Shown: piece after piece, positions 25,150 through 34,088 of the stretch
Numbering within the stretch: the stretch's first letter is position 1
Layout: the number at the start of each line of letters is the position of its first letter
Assembly (NCBI RefSeq): GCF_010906925.1
Contig: NZ_VTVE01000004.1
Coordinates: forward strand, 220,870 to 284,869
Direction of reading: 5' to 3'
Source: Pseudobutyrivibrio xylanivorans
GTDB lineage: Bacteria; Bacillota; Clostridia; Lachnospirales; Lachnospiraceae
Length of the DNA: 64,000 nucleotides
Made by a program: the position numbers and the translations under genes
Notes under the pieces: generated by a model
Seen by the model: only the letters and a program-made list of their open reading frames with translations
Database searches by the model: none
Told to the model about the DNA's origin: nothing

Positions 25150-27033
25150 ATGATTACACAAGGCGTTTTTATAGCAGACAGATATGAGGTAATAGATAGA
25201 GTTGGATCAGGCGGTATGTCTGATGTCTATCGTGCCAAGGATCACATTCTCGGAAGAGAAGTAGCTATTAAGATATTAAAGCAGGAGTTTTCGGAGGATG
25301 CTACTTTCGTAGCAAAGTTTAGAACTGAGGCTCAGTCAGCTGCAGGTTTAGAGCATCCAAACATCGTCAACATTTACGATGTAGGTTCTGAAAACGGTAT
25401 GTATTTCATTGTTATGGAATACGTCGAGGGTATTACTTTAAAGACATATATCGAGAAGAAGGGACAGCTTAATTTCAAGGAGGCTATCTCTATTGCGATT
25501 CAGGTTGGCCGTGGTATCGAGGCAGCTCATCAGAAGGGCATTATTCACCGTGATATCAAGCCACAGAATATCATTATTTCTACAGAAGGTAAGGTTAAGG
25601 TTACAGACTTTGGTATTGCTAGAGCTGCAAGCTCTAATACTATCCATGCTGATGTGATGGGTTCTGTTCATTATTCATCACCAGAGCAGGCTAGAAATGG
25701 TTTTGTAGATGGCAAGAGTGATATATATTCTCTTGGTATCGTTATGTATGAGATGGTTACAGGCCGTGTTCCATTTGACGGAGACAACACTGTAGCAATC
25801 GCTATTCAGCATCTTCAGGAGGAGATGGTTGCACCTTCAGCTTACGCTCCAGACCTACCTATTTCTCTTGAGAGAATCATTATGAAGGCAACAATGAAGA
25901 GCCCAGATAGACGTTACAATACTATCTCTGATCTTCTTATGGATTTAAAGAAGGCACTTGTTAGCCCTGATGAGAATTTCGTTACTATCATGGAATCCTC
26001 AGAGCTTGGTAAGACTCAGGTTATGTCAAAGGTTAATCTAGAGCCTGAGGAGACTATCGCTAAGAAGGCAGCTGAGGCCCTTACATTCAATGATGAGTAC
26101 GATGATGATGACGAGTACTACGACGATGACGAGTACTACGACGATGATGAGTACTACGATGATGAGGAAGAGGATGAGTCTAAGATGGACAAGATTCTTA
26201 CCATCTCTGGTATCATTGCAGGTATCGCCATTGTAGCTATATTAGTTGCAATTCTCGGCAACGTTTTTGGCTTATTTAATTTCGGAGCTAAAAAGGTAAA
26301 AATGATTAATGTCGAGGGAACTCAGTATGAGGAGGCTGTTGGTAAGCTTGCAGAGCTTGGTCTTGACGAGGACAATATCAAGGTCATCTACGACTCTAGC
26401 TCAGAGGAAGACGGCACAGTCCTTGAACAGTCTACAAAAGAGGGCGAAGAGTTCTCACTTAAGGATACACTTAGACTTACAGTTGCTGGACAGGAGTCAT
26501 CAGGAGATTCTGGTGAGTCAGGAGAGTCAGGTGGTTCATCTCAGCCAGCGCAGACACAGCCAGAGGAGACTACCGATGGAGAGGAAGTTACAGTTCCTAG
26601 TGTAGTTGGATTGACACAGGCTGAGGCTACAGAGCAGCTTACAACTATCGGTATTGTGGTTACAAGCACTTCTCAGGAGTACTCAGATGATGTGGCTGAG
26701 GGCCACGTTATCAGCCAGTCTATTGAGGCAGGTGAGAATGTTGAGGCTCATTCAAAGATTACACTTGTAATCAGCAAGGGTAAGAAGGAGACTACATACA
26801 GCTATAGTATTGCTAATCCATACGATGGAGAGTGTACATACTCGATAGTTGAGCTTAATAAATCAGGTACTATTCCAAAGAATGGTGCAATCAATATTTC
26901 TGACGTAACACGTTCAGAGCTTACAATTACTCTGACTTATACACCTACCTTTACTACAGAAGATGGTAATACAATCACTCTTGATGACAAGAAGGAAACA
27001 TCAACACAAACTGTACAGGGAACACCAAATTAA
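25150..27033 (+). CDS. PASTA-domain serine/threonine protein kinase (PrkC/Stk family)
   Basis: 627 residues. Cytosolic Hanks-type kinase (~1-275): Gly loop GSGGMSDVY, VAIKILK lysine, HRDIKPQNI catalytic loop, DFGIARA and the SSPEQARNG activation segment. Then a juxtamembrane linker with a tandem EYYDDD repeat (~residues 316-345), one membrane helix (~350-373), two extracellular PASTA domains (~378-440 and ~478-542) that would bind muropeptides, and a ~85-residue Thr/Ser-rich tail. Two PASTA domains are fewer than the three or four of many Firmicutes. SD AAAGGAG. Its stop overlaps the rsgA start by one base. Confidence 0.94.
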   Translation: MITQGVFIADRYEVIDRVGSGGMSDVYRAKDHILGREVAIKILKQEFSEDATFVAKFRTEAQSAAGLEHPNIVNIYDVGSENGMYFIVMEYVEGITLKTYIEKKGQLNFKEAISIAIQVGRGIEAAHQKGIIHRDIKPQNIIISTEGKVKVTDFGIARAASSNTIHADVMGSVHYSSPEQARNGFVDGKSDIYSLGIVMYEMVTGRVPFDGDNTVAIAIQHLQEEMVAPSAYAPDLPISLERIIMKATMKSPDRRYNTISDLLMDLKKALVSPDENFVTIMESSELGKTQVMSKVNLEPEETIAKKAAEALTFNDEYDDDDEYYDDDEYYDDDEYYDDEEEDESKMDKILTISGIIAGIAIVAILVAILGNVFGLFNFGAKKVKMINVEGTQYEEAVGKLAELGLDEDNIKVIYDSSSEEDGTVLEQSTKEGEEFSLKDTLRLTVAGQESSGDSGESGESGGSSQPAQTQPEETTDGEEVTVPSVVGLTQAEATEQLTTIGIVVTSTSQEYSDDVAEGHVISQSIEAGENVEAHSKITLVISKGKKETTYSYSIANPYDGECTYSIVELNKSGTIPKNGAINISDVTRSELTITLTYTPTFTTEDGNTITLDDKKETSTQTVQGTPN

Positions 27034-27920
27034 TGCAGGGTAAAATTATTAAAGGTATCGCTGGTTTCTACTATGTTTATGTAGTGGATTCTGGTGTATA
27101 CGAATGCAAAGCCAAGGGCGCATTTAGAAAAGATAAGATTAAGCCTCTAGTAGGAGATGATGTTGAGATAGACATCATCTCTGAGGAGGAGAAGACGGGC
27201 AATGTTATTAGCATTGGTCCACGCAAGTCTGAGCTTATTAGACCTGCGGTGGCTAATGTGGATCAAGCATTGCTCATTTTTGCGACTAAGAATCCTGAGC
27301 CAAATCTCAATCTTCTTGATAGATTTTTATGTATGATGGAAGAGCAGGATGTACCTGTAGTGATTTGCTTTAATAAGGATGATTTGGTTGATGATGATTT
27401 TCAGAAGCAGATTCGTGATACCTATGAGCGAGCTGGCTACAAGGTGATTTTCACCTCTGCGAAAAATGAAGAGGGAATCGATAAAATTAAAGAGGTTCTC
27501 AAAGGAAAGACATCTACCGTTGCTGGACCATCAGGCGTTGGGAAGAGCTCTATAGTTAATCTTCTCACTGAGGGACATTCTATGGAGACTGGTGAGGTCT
27601 CTGCCAAAATTGGTAGAGGCAAGCACACCACTAGACATTCAGAACTTTTATATCTTGGAGATGACACCTACATCATGGACACACCAGGCTTTTCATCATT
27701 ATTTGTACCTAAGTGTGATCCGGTAGAGCTTTATTCATTGTTTCCAGAGTTTATTGAGCCGGAGCAGCACTGCCGATTTGGCGGTTGTGTTCACTACAAG
27801 GAGCCAGGCTGCGGGGTAAAAGAGGCTGTTGAGAAAGGTGAGATAGCTGCTAGTCGATATGAGAACTATTTGCAGATATATTCTGAAATGGTACAGCAGC
27901 AGAATTCAAAATATAGATAA
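27033..27920 (+). CDS. rsgA: ribosome small subunit GTPase RsgA
   Basis: 295 residues. Circularly permuted GTPase: OB fold first, then G4 (FNKDD), G5 (TSAKN), G1 (GPSGVGKSS) and G3 (DTPGF), with the C-terminal zinc knuckle (CRFGGCVHYKEPGC). Acts late in 30S assembly. Translationally coupled to the kinase gene (TAATG), a common arrangement in Firmicutes; RsgA homologues are known PrkC substrates. Confidence 0.95.
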   Translation: MQGKIIKGIAGFYYVYVVDSGVYECKAKGAFRKDKIKPLVGDDVEIDIISEEEKTGNVISIGPRKSELIRPAVANVDQALLIFATKNPEPNLNLLDRFLCMMEEQDVPVVICFNKDDLVDDDFQKQIRDTYERAGYKVIFTSAKNEEGIDKIKEVLKGKTSTVAGPSGVGKSSIVNLLTEGHSMETGEVSAKIGRGKHTTRHSELLYLGDDTYIMDTPGFSSLFVPKCDPVELYSLFPEFIEPEQHCRFGGCVHYKEPGCGVKEAVEKGEIAASRYENYLQIYSEMVQQQNSKYR

Positions 27921-27958
27921 TTACTTACAGAGATTTGCTTAAGTCTAGTCCTGTAAGA

Positions 27959-27967
27959 TGTTATAAT
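27959..27967 (+). promoter_or_regulatory. extended -10 promoter before rpe
   Basis: TGTTATAAT matches the extended -10 TGnTATAAT; the -35 is poor. It lies 49 bases before the rpe ATG and ~40 bases after rsgA. Confidence 0.5.
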
Positions 27968-28015
27968 TATTAGGAGAATAGTAGGGATAATTCCAAATTA
28001 TTAGGAGAGAATCAT

Positions 28016-28669
28016 ATGGAAAAATGTTTAGCGCCATCAATTTTATCGGCAGATTTTGGAATACTTAAGGAACAGTTAGAGATTATTGATGAGGCTGGAG
28101 CTCAATATGTTCACTTTGATGTAATGGATGGAGTATTTGTCCCAAGCATCAGCTTTGGACTTCCAGTACTTAGAACTATTCGTAAATACACTGACAGACT
28201 TTTTGATGTGCATCTTATGATTGTTAATCCAGAGAACTATGTTAAGGAATTTGCCGAGGCTGGGGCAGATATTATCACAGTTCATGCAGAAGCATGCAAG
28301 CATCTAGATGCTACAATTGATTTAATTAAAAGCTGTGGAGTGATGGCTGGAGTTGCTATTAATCCAGCTACTCCTATTTCAGAGATTACACATGTTCTTG
28401 AAAAGGTAGATATGGTTCTTGTGATGACTGTTAATCCAGGCTTTGGTGGTCAGAGTTTGATTCCATACACTTTAGATAAAGTTAGAGAGCTTTCAGTACT
28501 TGCTCGTCAGAAGAAGCTTAAGACTGACATCGAGGTAGATGGCGGAATCAACATGGATACTATCGAGGATGTATTAGAGGCAGGAGCCAATATTATCGTT
28601 GCTGGTTCGGCTGTGTTTAATGGTGATATTAAGTCTAATACAGAAGCTCTTTTAGCAAAAATGGAATAA
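28016..28669 (+). CDS. rpe: ribulose-phosphate 3-epimerase
   Basis: 217 residues. Interconverts ribulose-5-P and xylulose-5-P in the pentose phosphate pathway. TIM-barrel signatures: LAPSILSADFG, HFDVMDGVFVP, VHLMI, VNPGFGGQ and EVDGGIN, which supply the metal and catalytic Asp/His residues. SD TTAGGAGAG. A second copy of the 13-base element AATTATTAGGAGA lies 31 bases upstream. Typical Firmicutes order rsgA-rpe-thiN. Confidence 0.96.
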   Translation: MEKCLAPSILSADFGILKEQLEIIDEAGAQYVHFDVMDGVFVPSISFGLPVLRTIRKYTDRLFDVHLMIVNPENYVKEFAEAGADIITVHAEACKHLDATIDLIKSCGVMAGVAINPATPISEITHVLEKVDMVLVMTVNPGFGGQSLIPYTLDKVRELSVLARQKKLKTDIEVDGGINMDTIEDVLEAGANIIVAGSAVFNGDIKSNTEALLAKME

Positions 28670-28702
28670 ATAAATCTTTAGATATCTTGTGGAGAAGGAT
28701 AA

Positions 28703-29356
28703 ATGAAACACATTATCATAGGCGGCGGTGCTATTGATATTGAATTTACTAAAAATTGGATATCAGAATTTAAAAGAGAAAAGTATATCATCGCTTGTGA
28801 TAAGGGATATGAAGCCTGTGAAAGGCTAGGGATTGTTCCTAATATCGTAATAGGTGATTTTGATTCGGCTTCGGATGGAGCCTTGGAGCGAGTTGAGGCT
28901 GCTGGTATTCCAGTAAAAAGACTTAATCCTGTAAAGGATGATACAGATATTGAAGCAGCACTTCTTTTTGCATTTCAGCAGACAGATGAAGAGGATTCGA
29001 TTTTTATTTTAGGTGGAACAGGTGGCCGCCTTGATCATACCATCGGCAATCTCGCACTTCTTGGTATGGGAGCTAAGAATAATCGACCTGTTATCCTAAT
29101 GGATTCTCATAATTTTGTTCAGATGATTAAGCCAGGAGATTTATATTTAGTTGATAAAGCTCCAGGTCATTTTGTTTCAGTATTTCCATATATGGGCCCA
29201 TGTCATGGAGTTAATATGACAGGTTTTAAGTATCCTTTGAAGGATGCCACACTTGAGGGCTTCAATACACTTACTGTTAGTAATGAGGTGACTGCTGATG
29301 AAGGCCAGATTTGGCTAGAAGATGGTTACCTGATTGTAATGGAAACAAGAGATTAA
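28703..29356 (+). CDS. thiN: thiamine pyrophosphokinase
   Basis: 217 residues. Converts thiamine to thiamine pyrophosphate with ATP. Characteristic VIGDFDSA, KDDTDIEAAL and GGTGGRLDHTIGN motifs in the N-terminal catalytic domain, then a beta-rich C-terminal thiamine-binding part. Full length. SD GGAGAAGG. It follows rpe by 33 bases and ends at a bidirectional terminator. Confidence 0.94.
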   Translation: MKHIIIGGGAIDIEFTKNWISEFKREKYIIACDKGYEACERLGIVPNIVIGDFDSASDGALERVEAAGIPVKRLNPVKDDTDIEAALLFAFQQTDEEDSIFILGGTGGRLDHTIGNLALLGMGAKNNRPVILMDSHNFVQMIKPGDLYLVDKAPGHFVSVFPYMGPCHGVNMTGFKYPLKDATLEGFNTLTVSNEVTADEGQIWLEDGYLIVMETRD

Positions 29357-29360
29357 AAAA

Positions 29361-29387
29361 GCAGCATCAGAGGATGCTGCCTTTTTT
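29361..29387. terminator. bidirectional terminator between thiN and pyrI
   Basis: Perfect 8-bp stem GCAGCATC/GATGCTGC with an AGAG loop, flanked by a T run on one side and six A on the other, so it can serve both converging genes. Confidence 0.9.
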
Positions 29388-29389
29388 AT

Positions 29390-29827
29390 TTATTTAGTTC
29401 CTGTGTATTTCTCTTCGCAATACTTGCAACGATATACTTCATTCTCAGGGTCTGTGAGAATGAAAATCTGATCAAGCTCTTGCTCCACAGTGCTGATGCA
29501 ACGTGGGTTTTTGCAAGAGATTACATTTTTTATCTCTTTTGGAAGGGAAAGCTGTCTCTTCTCTACGATTGCGTCATCTTTAATGATATTGCAAGTGATA
29601 TTGTGGTCGATAAAACCGAGAATATCTAAATCAACTCGCTCAATTGGACATTCGATTTTGATGATGTCCTTTCTTCCCATTTTGTTGGACTTAGCATTCA
29701 TAATCATGGCAACTGTGCAATCGCTACCAAGATTTGCAAGATGTAAGTTGTTATATATTGTCATGGATTCGCCAGCCTTAATATGGTCAAGAACAAATCC
29801 CTGATGGATTCCGCTTATGTTTAGCAT
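29390..29827 (-). CDS. pyrI: aspartate carbamoyltransferase regulatory subunit
   Basis: 145 residues. Non-catalytic partner of PyrB that binds nucleotides in its N-terminal domain and a structural zinc ion through four Cys at the C-terminus (CKNPRC and CKYC). I start it at 29827, where AAGGAG lies ~7 bases upstream and the family start (MLNISGI) begins; an upstream in-frame ATG at 29860 would add 11 residues without an SD. It lies 56 bases downstream of pyrB, so the two form a pyrBI operon on the - strand. Confidence 0.92.
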   Translation of the reverse strand: MLNISGIHQGFVLDHIKAGESMTIYNNLHLANLGSDCTVAMIMNAKSNKMGRKDIIKIECPIERVDLDILGFIDHNITCNIIKDDAIVEKRQLSLPKEIKNVISCKNPRCISTVEQELDQIFILTDPENEVYRCKYCEEKYTGTK

Positions 29828-29883
29828 AGGTTGTTCTCCTTTCGAACTATTTTCTAGCATAAATGCCAGACGATACTAAAGAA

Positions 29884-30801
29884 TTAGCATGGAATTTCAA
29901 GCAGTGTCAATATGAGAGCCATTCTGATAAAGACACCGTATTTAGCCTGTGTAAAGTACATTGCACGTGGGTCATCGTCAACATCAACTGCAATTTCATT
30001 TACACGAGGAAGTGGATGAAGAACCATCATGTCTTTTTTAGCTAAGTTCATTTTCTCTGGTGTGAGAATGAAGAAGTCCTTCAAACGGATGTAATCCTCT
30101 TCGTTGAAGAAACGCTCTCTTTGAACTCGTGTCATGTAGAGGATATCAAGCTCACCCATGACATCATCAAGAGTATCAACTTCTTTGTACTCATATCCAT
30201 TTTTCTCAAGAACATCCTCTCGAATGTACTCAGGAACTCGAAGCTCCTCAGGAGAAATAAGGACAAATTTTATTCCAGGGTAGCGTACAAGTGCATTGAT
30301 AAGAGAGTGAACTGTACGACCAAATTTCAAATCACCACAAAGTCCAATAGTAAGGTCTTTGATTTCACCACGCAATGAACGAATTGTAAATAAATCAGTG
30401 AGTGTTTGAGTTGGATGTTGGTGACCACCATCACCTGCATTAATTACTGGAATAAGAGATCGCGAAGAAGCGACTAAAGGAGCGCCTTCTTTTGGATGAC
30501 GCATAGCGCAGATATCTGCGTAAGAAGAAATAACACGAATAGTATCGGAAACACTTTCGCCTTTGGCTGCTGAAGATGAATCAGCTGAAGAAAAACCAAG
30601 GACAGAACCACCAAGATTAAGCATGGCAGCCTCGAAAGATAAACGGGTACGAGTGCTAGGCTCGTAGAAACAAGTGGCAAGCTTTTTGCCGTGGCATTTT
30701 TCGGAGTATTTGTCCGGATGATTCTTAATATCATCTGCCAAGTCCATAAGCTGCTCTAGTTCCTCTCTGGTGAAATCCAGAGGGCTCATTAGATGACGCA
30801 T
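29884..30801 (-). CDS. pyrB: aspartate carbamoyltransferase catalytic subunit
   Basis: 305 residues. First committed step of pyrimidine synthesis: carbamoyl phosphate plus aspartate gives carbamoyl aspartate. Carbamoyl-phosphate site [13 protein letters not shown]; aspartate domain MTRVQRERF and HPLPRVNEI. Associates with PyrI. SD GGGAGAA. The pair is divergent from priA across ~92 bases and interrupts the + strand housekeeping run; no PyrR-type terminator/antiterminator leader is visible in the short upstream region. Confidence 0.95.
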   Translation of the reverse strand: MRHLMSPLDFTREELEQLMDLADDIKNHPDKYSEKCHGKKLATCFYEPSTRTRLSFEAAMLNLGGSVLGFSSADSSSAAKGESVSDTIRVISSYADICAMRHPKEGAPLVASSRSLIPVINAGDGGHQHPTQTLTDLFTIRSLRGEIKDLTIGLCGDLKFGRTVHSLINALVRYPGIKFVLISPEELRVPEYIREDVLEKNGYEYKEVDTLDDVMGELDILYMTRVQRERFFNEEDYIRLKDFFILTPEKMNLAKKDMMVLHPLPRVNEIAVDVDDDPRAMYFTQAKYGVFIRMALILTLLEIPC

Positions 30802-30877
30802 AGGATTCTCCCTTCATAGAAAGCTAATTATAAATCACTTTATTATAGCGAGTTTGATTTCAAATTAAAAGACTTTA

Positions 30878-30886
30878 TGCTAAAAT
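30878..30886 (+). promoter_or_regulatory. extended -10 immediately before priA
   Basis: TGCTAAAAT, seven bases before the priA ATG. Transcripts from it would be nearly leaderless, and no SD is seen before the ATG. Confidence 0.4.
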
Positions 30887-30893
30887 ATTTTTC

Positions 30894-33122
30894 ATGAAAT
30901 ACGCAGATATTATCATTGATATATCTCATGAGAGATTGGATAAAACATTTGAATATATAGTGCCTGATGAGCTGGAGAATCAAGTCGCAGAAGGCGTGCA
31001 GGTGGTTATCCCTTTTGGACAGGGGAATCGTGCAATTACAGGATATGTGGTTGGGCTACACGACAAGCCAGAGTTTGATGTTACAAAACTAAAACCTATA
31101 GCACGTGTTATGAGAGACAGCATTGCGATTGAGTCACAGCTTATTTCTTTGGCTGCATTTTTAAAACGCAATTACGGTTCCACTATGAACCAGGCTCTTA
31201 AAACTGTTATTCCTATCAAGAAAAAGGAAAACGAAAAATTAAAAAAAGAGATTAGCCTTAATATTTCTTTGGAGCAGGCTAAAATCGAGTTGACGGAGCT
31301 TCTTACTAAGAAAAATCATGCAGTAGGCAAGGAGCGTCTGCTGAAGGAACTTTTAGATGTGGATGTGCTTGATTGGGAGCTGGCTACTAAAAAGTTGCAG
31401 GTACCATCTGGCAACATCCGAGATTTGGAGAAAAAGGGAATCATAAGAGTTGAGTCAGTACGTACTTTTAGAAACCCTCACATGCACAAATCCGAATCAA
31501 AGCACATTGTGTTAAATGATGAGCAGGAGGCTGCAGCAGAGCGGATAAAGGCAGATATTGATACAGGTCGCCGCAAGACATATCTTATCCATGGTGTCAC
31601 AGGCTCAGGCAAGACTGAGGTCTATATGGATGTGATGGAGCATGTTATTAATATGGGACAGCAGGTTATCGTGTTGATTCCAGAGATTGCTCTTACCTAC
31701 CAGACTGTTATGAGATTTTACAGTCGCTTCGGGGATAGGGTCAGCATTCTTAATAGCCGCATGTCTCCAGGAGAGCGCTTTGACCAGTTTGAGAGGGCAA
31801 AGTCAGGTGATATCAGTATAATGGTGGGACCTCGTTCGGCACTTTTCACACCTTTTGCAAATTTAGGACTTATAATCATTGACGAGGAGCATGAGCCTAG
31901 CTACAAGTCTGAGGTGATTCCGAGATATCACGCTAGAGAGACAGCTGTATATAGAGCTCATCTTTCGGGGGCTACAGTTATTCTGGGGTCTGCTACACCT
32001 AGCCTTGAGGCATATAGCAGGGCTCAGTCAGGTGAATATGAGCTTATCACATTAAACAACCGTGCCAAGGGCCAGGATATGGCTGCTGTTGAGATTGTTG
32101 ACCTGCGAGAAGAGTTAAAAAGAGGCAATCGCTCAATGCTTAGCCATCGTCTGCTAGAGCTCATGGCAGACAGACTTAACAAAAAGCAGCAGATTATGCT
32201 TTTCTTAAATAGAAGAGGACTTATGGGCTTTGTTTCCTGCAGAGCCTGTGGTAAGGTACTGAAGTGTCCACACTGCGATGTGGCTCTTCACCTTCACAAG
32301 GATGGCACCATGAAGTGCCATTACTGCGGATTCACTACTAGAGCTACCAAAACTTGCCCTAGCTGTGGAAGCAAGTACATCGGCAGTTTCAAGGCAGGGA
32401 CCCAGCGCTTAGAGGAGATGGTTAAAGAAGCATTTCCTAGTGCTAGAGTACTTAGAATGGATGCTGATACCACAAAAGGCAAGGATGGACACGAGGAGAT
32501 ATTATCTGCTTTTGCAGCTCATGAGGCTGATGTGCTTATAGGCACACAGATGATTGTAAAGGGACATGATTTTGCCAATGTTACCTTGGTAGGTATTGTG
32601 GCTGCCGACATTTCCCTCAATGAATCTGATTACCACAGCGGAGAGCGTACATTCCAGCTCCTCACTCAGGCAGTGGGTAGAGCAGGCCGTGGAAGTGAGC
32701 CTGGAATTGCTATCATCCAGACTTATCAGCCGGAAAATTACGCGGTGGTTACCTCTGCGGCTCAGGACTATAATGGCTTCTATGAGCAGGAGATAGCATA
32801 TAGAGGACTCCTTGGTTATCCGCCATGTTCTCACATTTTGGGAATTCAGGTTAGCAGTGAGAGCGAGAGGGATGCAGCCTCTCAGGCAGATATTTTGGCC
32901 AATCTCATTAGAAAAGTGGACCCTCAGGTTATAATTATGGGACCACAGGATGCCTACATAGGCAAACTCAAAGATGTTTTTAGAAGAGTTATCTATGTAA
33001 AAGACCAGGATTATGATAGACTAGTTAAGATTAAAGATAGCATTGACTCATTTTTATTAGAGCAAAAACAATATAGAAACACCACCACATGGTTCGATTT
33101 TGATCCGATTAATACATTATAG
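30894..33122 (+). CDS. priA: primosomal replication restart helicase PriA
   Basis: 742 residues. SF2 helicase that reloads the replisome at broken forks. N-terminal DNA-binding domain (~1-200), Walker A HGVTGSGKTEVY, DEEH box (IIDEEHEPSYK), and between helicase lobes the zinc-binding CRACGKVLKCPHC / CHYCGF / CPSCGSKY motif pairs. Motif VI region is QAVGRAGRG. Full length. Unusual in having no visible SD and a -10-like TAAAAT just before the ATG. Followed 24 bases later by def, the standard priA-def order. Confidence 0.95.
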   Translation: MKYADIIIDISHERLDKTFEYIVPDELENQVAEGVQVVIPFGQGNRAITGYVVGLHDKPEFDVTKLKPIARVMRDSIAIESQLISLAAFLKRNYGSTMNQALKTVIPIKKKENEKLKKEISLNISLEQAKIELTELLTKKNHAVGKERLLKELLDVDVLDWELATKKLQVPSGNIRDLEKKGIIRVESVRTFRNPHMHKSESKHIVLNDEQEAAAERIKADIDTGRRKTYLIHGVTGSGKTEVYMDVMEHVINMGQQVIVLIPEIALTYQTVMRFYSRFGDRVSILNSRMSPGERFDQFERAKSGDISIMVGPRSALFTPFANLGLIIIDEEHEPSYKSEVIPRYHARETAVYRAHLSGATVILGSATPSLEAYSRAQSGEYELITLNNRAKGQDMAAVEIVDLREELKRGNRSMLSHRLLELMADRLNKKQQIMLFLNRRGLMGFVSCRACGKVLKCPHCDVALHLHKDGTMKCHYCGFTTRATKTCPSCGSKYIGSFKAGTQRLEEMVKEAFPSARVLRMDADTTKGKDGHEEILSAFAAHEADVLIGTQMIVKGHDFANVTLVGIVAADISLNESDYHSGERTFQLLTQAVGRAGRGSEPGIAIIQTYQPENYAVVTSAAQDYNGFYEQEIAYRGLLGYPPCSHILGIQVSSESERDAASQADILANLIRKVDPQVIIMGPQDAYIGKLKDVFRRVIYVKDQDYDRLVKIKDSIDSFLLEQKQYRNTTTWFDFDPINTL

Positions 33123-33146
33123 TGGTGGCATTAGAAAGGAAATAAA

Positions 33147-33635
33147 ATGGCATTATTAGAAATTAGGGAATATGGTAAGGACGATGTTCTTCTTAAGGTT
33201 TGCAAGCCGGTTAAGATTTTAACACCTAGACTTAAGACTTTAATTGAAGATATGTATGACACAATGTACGATGCAGATGGAGTTGGACTTGCAGCTCCTC
33301 AGGTTGGCGTGCTTCGTCGTATCTGTGTAATCGATATAGGTGAGGGCCCTGTTACCCTCATTAATCCAGAGGTACTTGAGACATCAGGTGAGCAGACAGG
33401 AAGCGAGGGATGTCTTTCAGTTCCTGGTAAGACAGGTATTGTTACACGTCCTAACTACGCTAAGGTTAAGGCCTTAAATGAAAACATGGAAGAAATCATC
33501 GTTGAGGGTGAGGAGCTTATGGCAAGAGCCCTTCTTCATGAGATAGATCACCTTGATGGACACATCTACACAGAAAAGGTTGAGGGCGAGCTTTACAATG
33601 TAGATGAGTTCTTTGAAGAGACAGAAGAAGAATAA
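33147..33635 (+). CDS. def: peptide deformylase
   Basis: 162 residues. Removes the formyl group from nascent proteins. All three motifs are present: GVGLAAPQ, EGCLS (metal Cys) and HEIDHLDG (HExxH). SD AAAGGA. Its usual neighbour fmt lies 11 kb upstream instead. Confidence 0.96.
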   Translation: MALLEIREYGKDDVLLKVCKPVKILTPRLKTLIEDMYDTMYDADGVGLAAPQVGVLRRICVIDIGEGPVTLINPEVLETSGEQTGSEGCLSVPGKTGIVTRPNYAKVKALNENMEEIIVEGEELMARALLHEIDHLDGHIYTEKVEGELYNVDEFFEETEEE

Positions 33636-33681
33636 ATATTTTGACATTTAGCCAAATAAGAGAAAATTAATTGACTATTTC

Positions 33682-33710
33682 TTGTCTGATGATGCATAAA
33701 GGATTATAAT
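33682..33710 (+). promoter_or_regulatory. predicted sigma-A promoter of the XRE-CDF pair
   Basis: TTGTCT, 17-bp spacer, TATAAT, 38 bases before the XRE-type gene. Confidence 0.55.
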
Positions 33711-33748
33711 AATTATCGTATATACAGATTAAGTATGGGGGGTGTAGT

Positions 33749-34084
33749 ATGATAATTAGTGAGAGAATTTTTAAAATCATGGAAGACAAGGGGATGAATC
33801 AGTTGCAGTTTTCTAATGCAACAGGCATTGCCCAGAGTACAGTCAGCGATTGGAAGCGCAAGAAGACCAATCCTACTGCTGACAAGATTATGACTATTTG
33901 TGATGCACTTGATGTATCGCCATTCGAGCTACTTCAGGATACCATTCCTTCTAAGGGAGCAGGGGAAGTTGATTTCCTTATTGCTAGCCAGGGGACTAGC
34001 GAATACGCTGTTCTGAAAAAGATGGAAAAGCTTAGCAAGAAGTCAAAAGAGAAGTTAAATACCTTTGTTAAAGGATTGAAATAA
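33749..34084 (+). CDS. XRE-family DNA-binding protein
   Basis: 111 residues. N-terminal Cro/C1-type helix-turn-helix (~1-63: RIFKIMEDKGMNQLQFSNAT, then STVSDWKRKKTNPTADKI); the ~45-residue C-terminal part is Lys-rich and probably dimerises. Strong SD GGGGGGTG. It stands 4 bases before the cation efflux gene and may regulate it, but no metal-binding motif is apparent. Not obviously phage-derived: no other phage genes are nearby. Confidence 0.82.
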   Translation: MIISERIFKIMEDKGMNQLQFSNATGIAQSTVSDWKRKKTNPTADKIMTICDALDVSPFELLQDTIPSKGAGEVDFLIASQGTSEYAVLKKMEKLSKKSKEKLNTFVKGLK

Positions 34085-34088
34085 GCTA

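Noticed and set aside
33749..34084. Prophage or mobile element marker (XRE regulator)
   Set aside because: No phage, integrase or toxin genes nearby; it pairs with a cation transporter gene.
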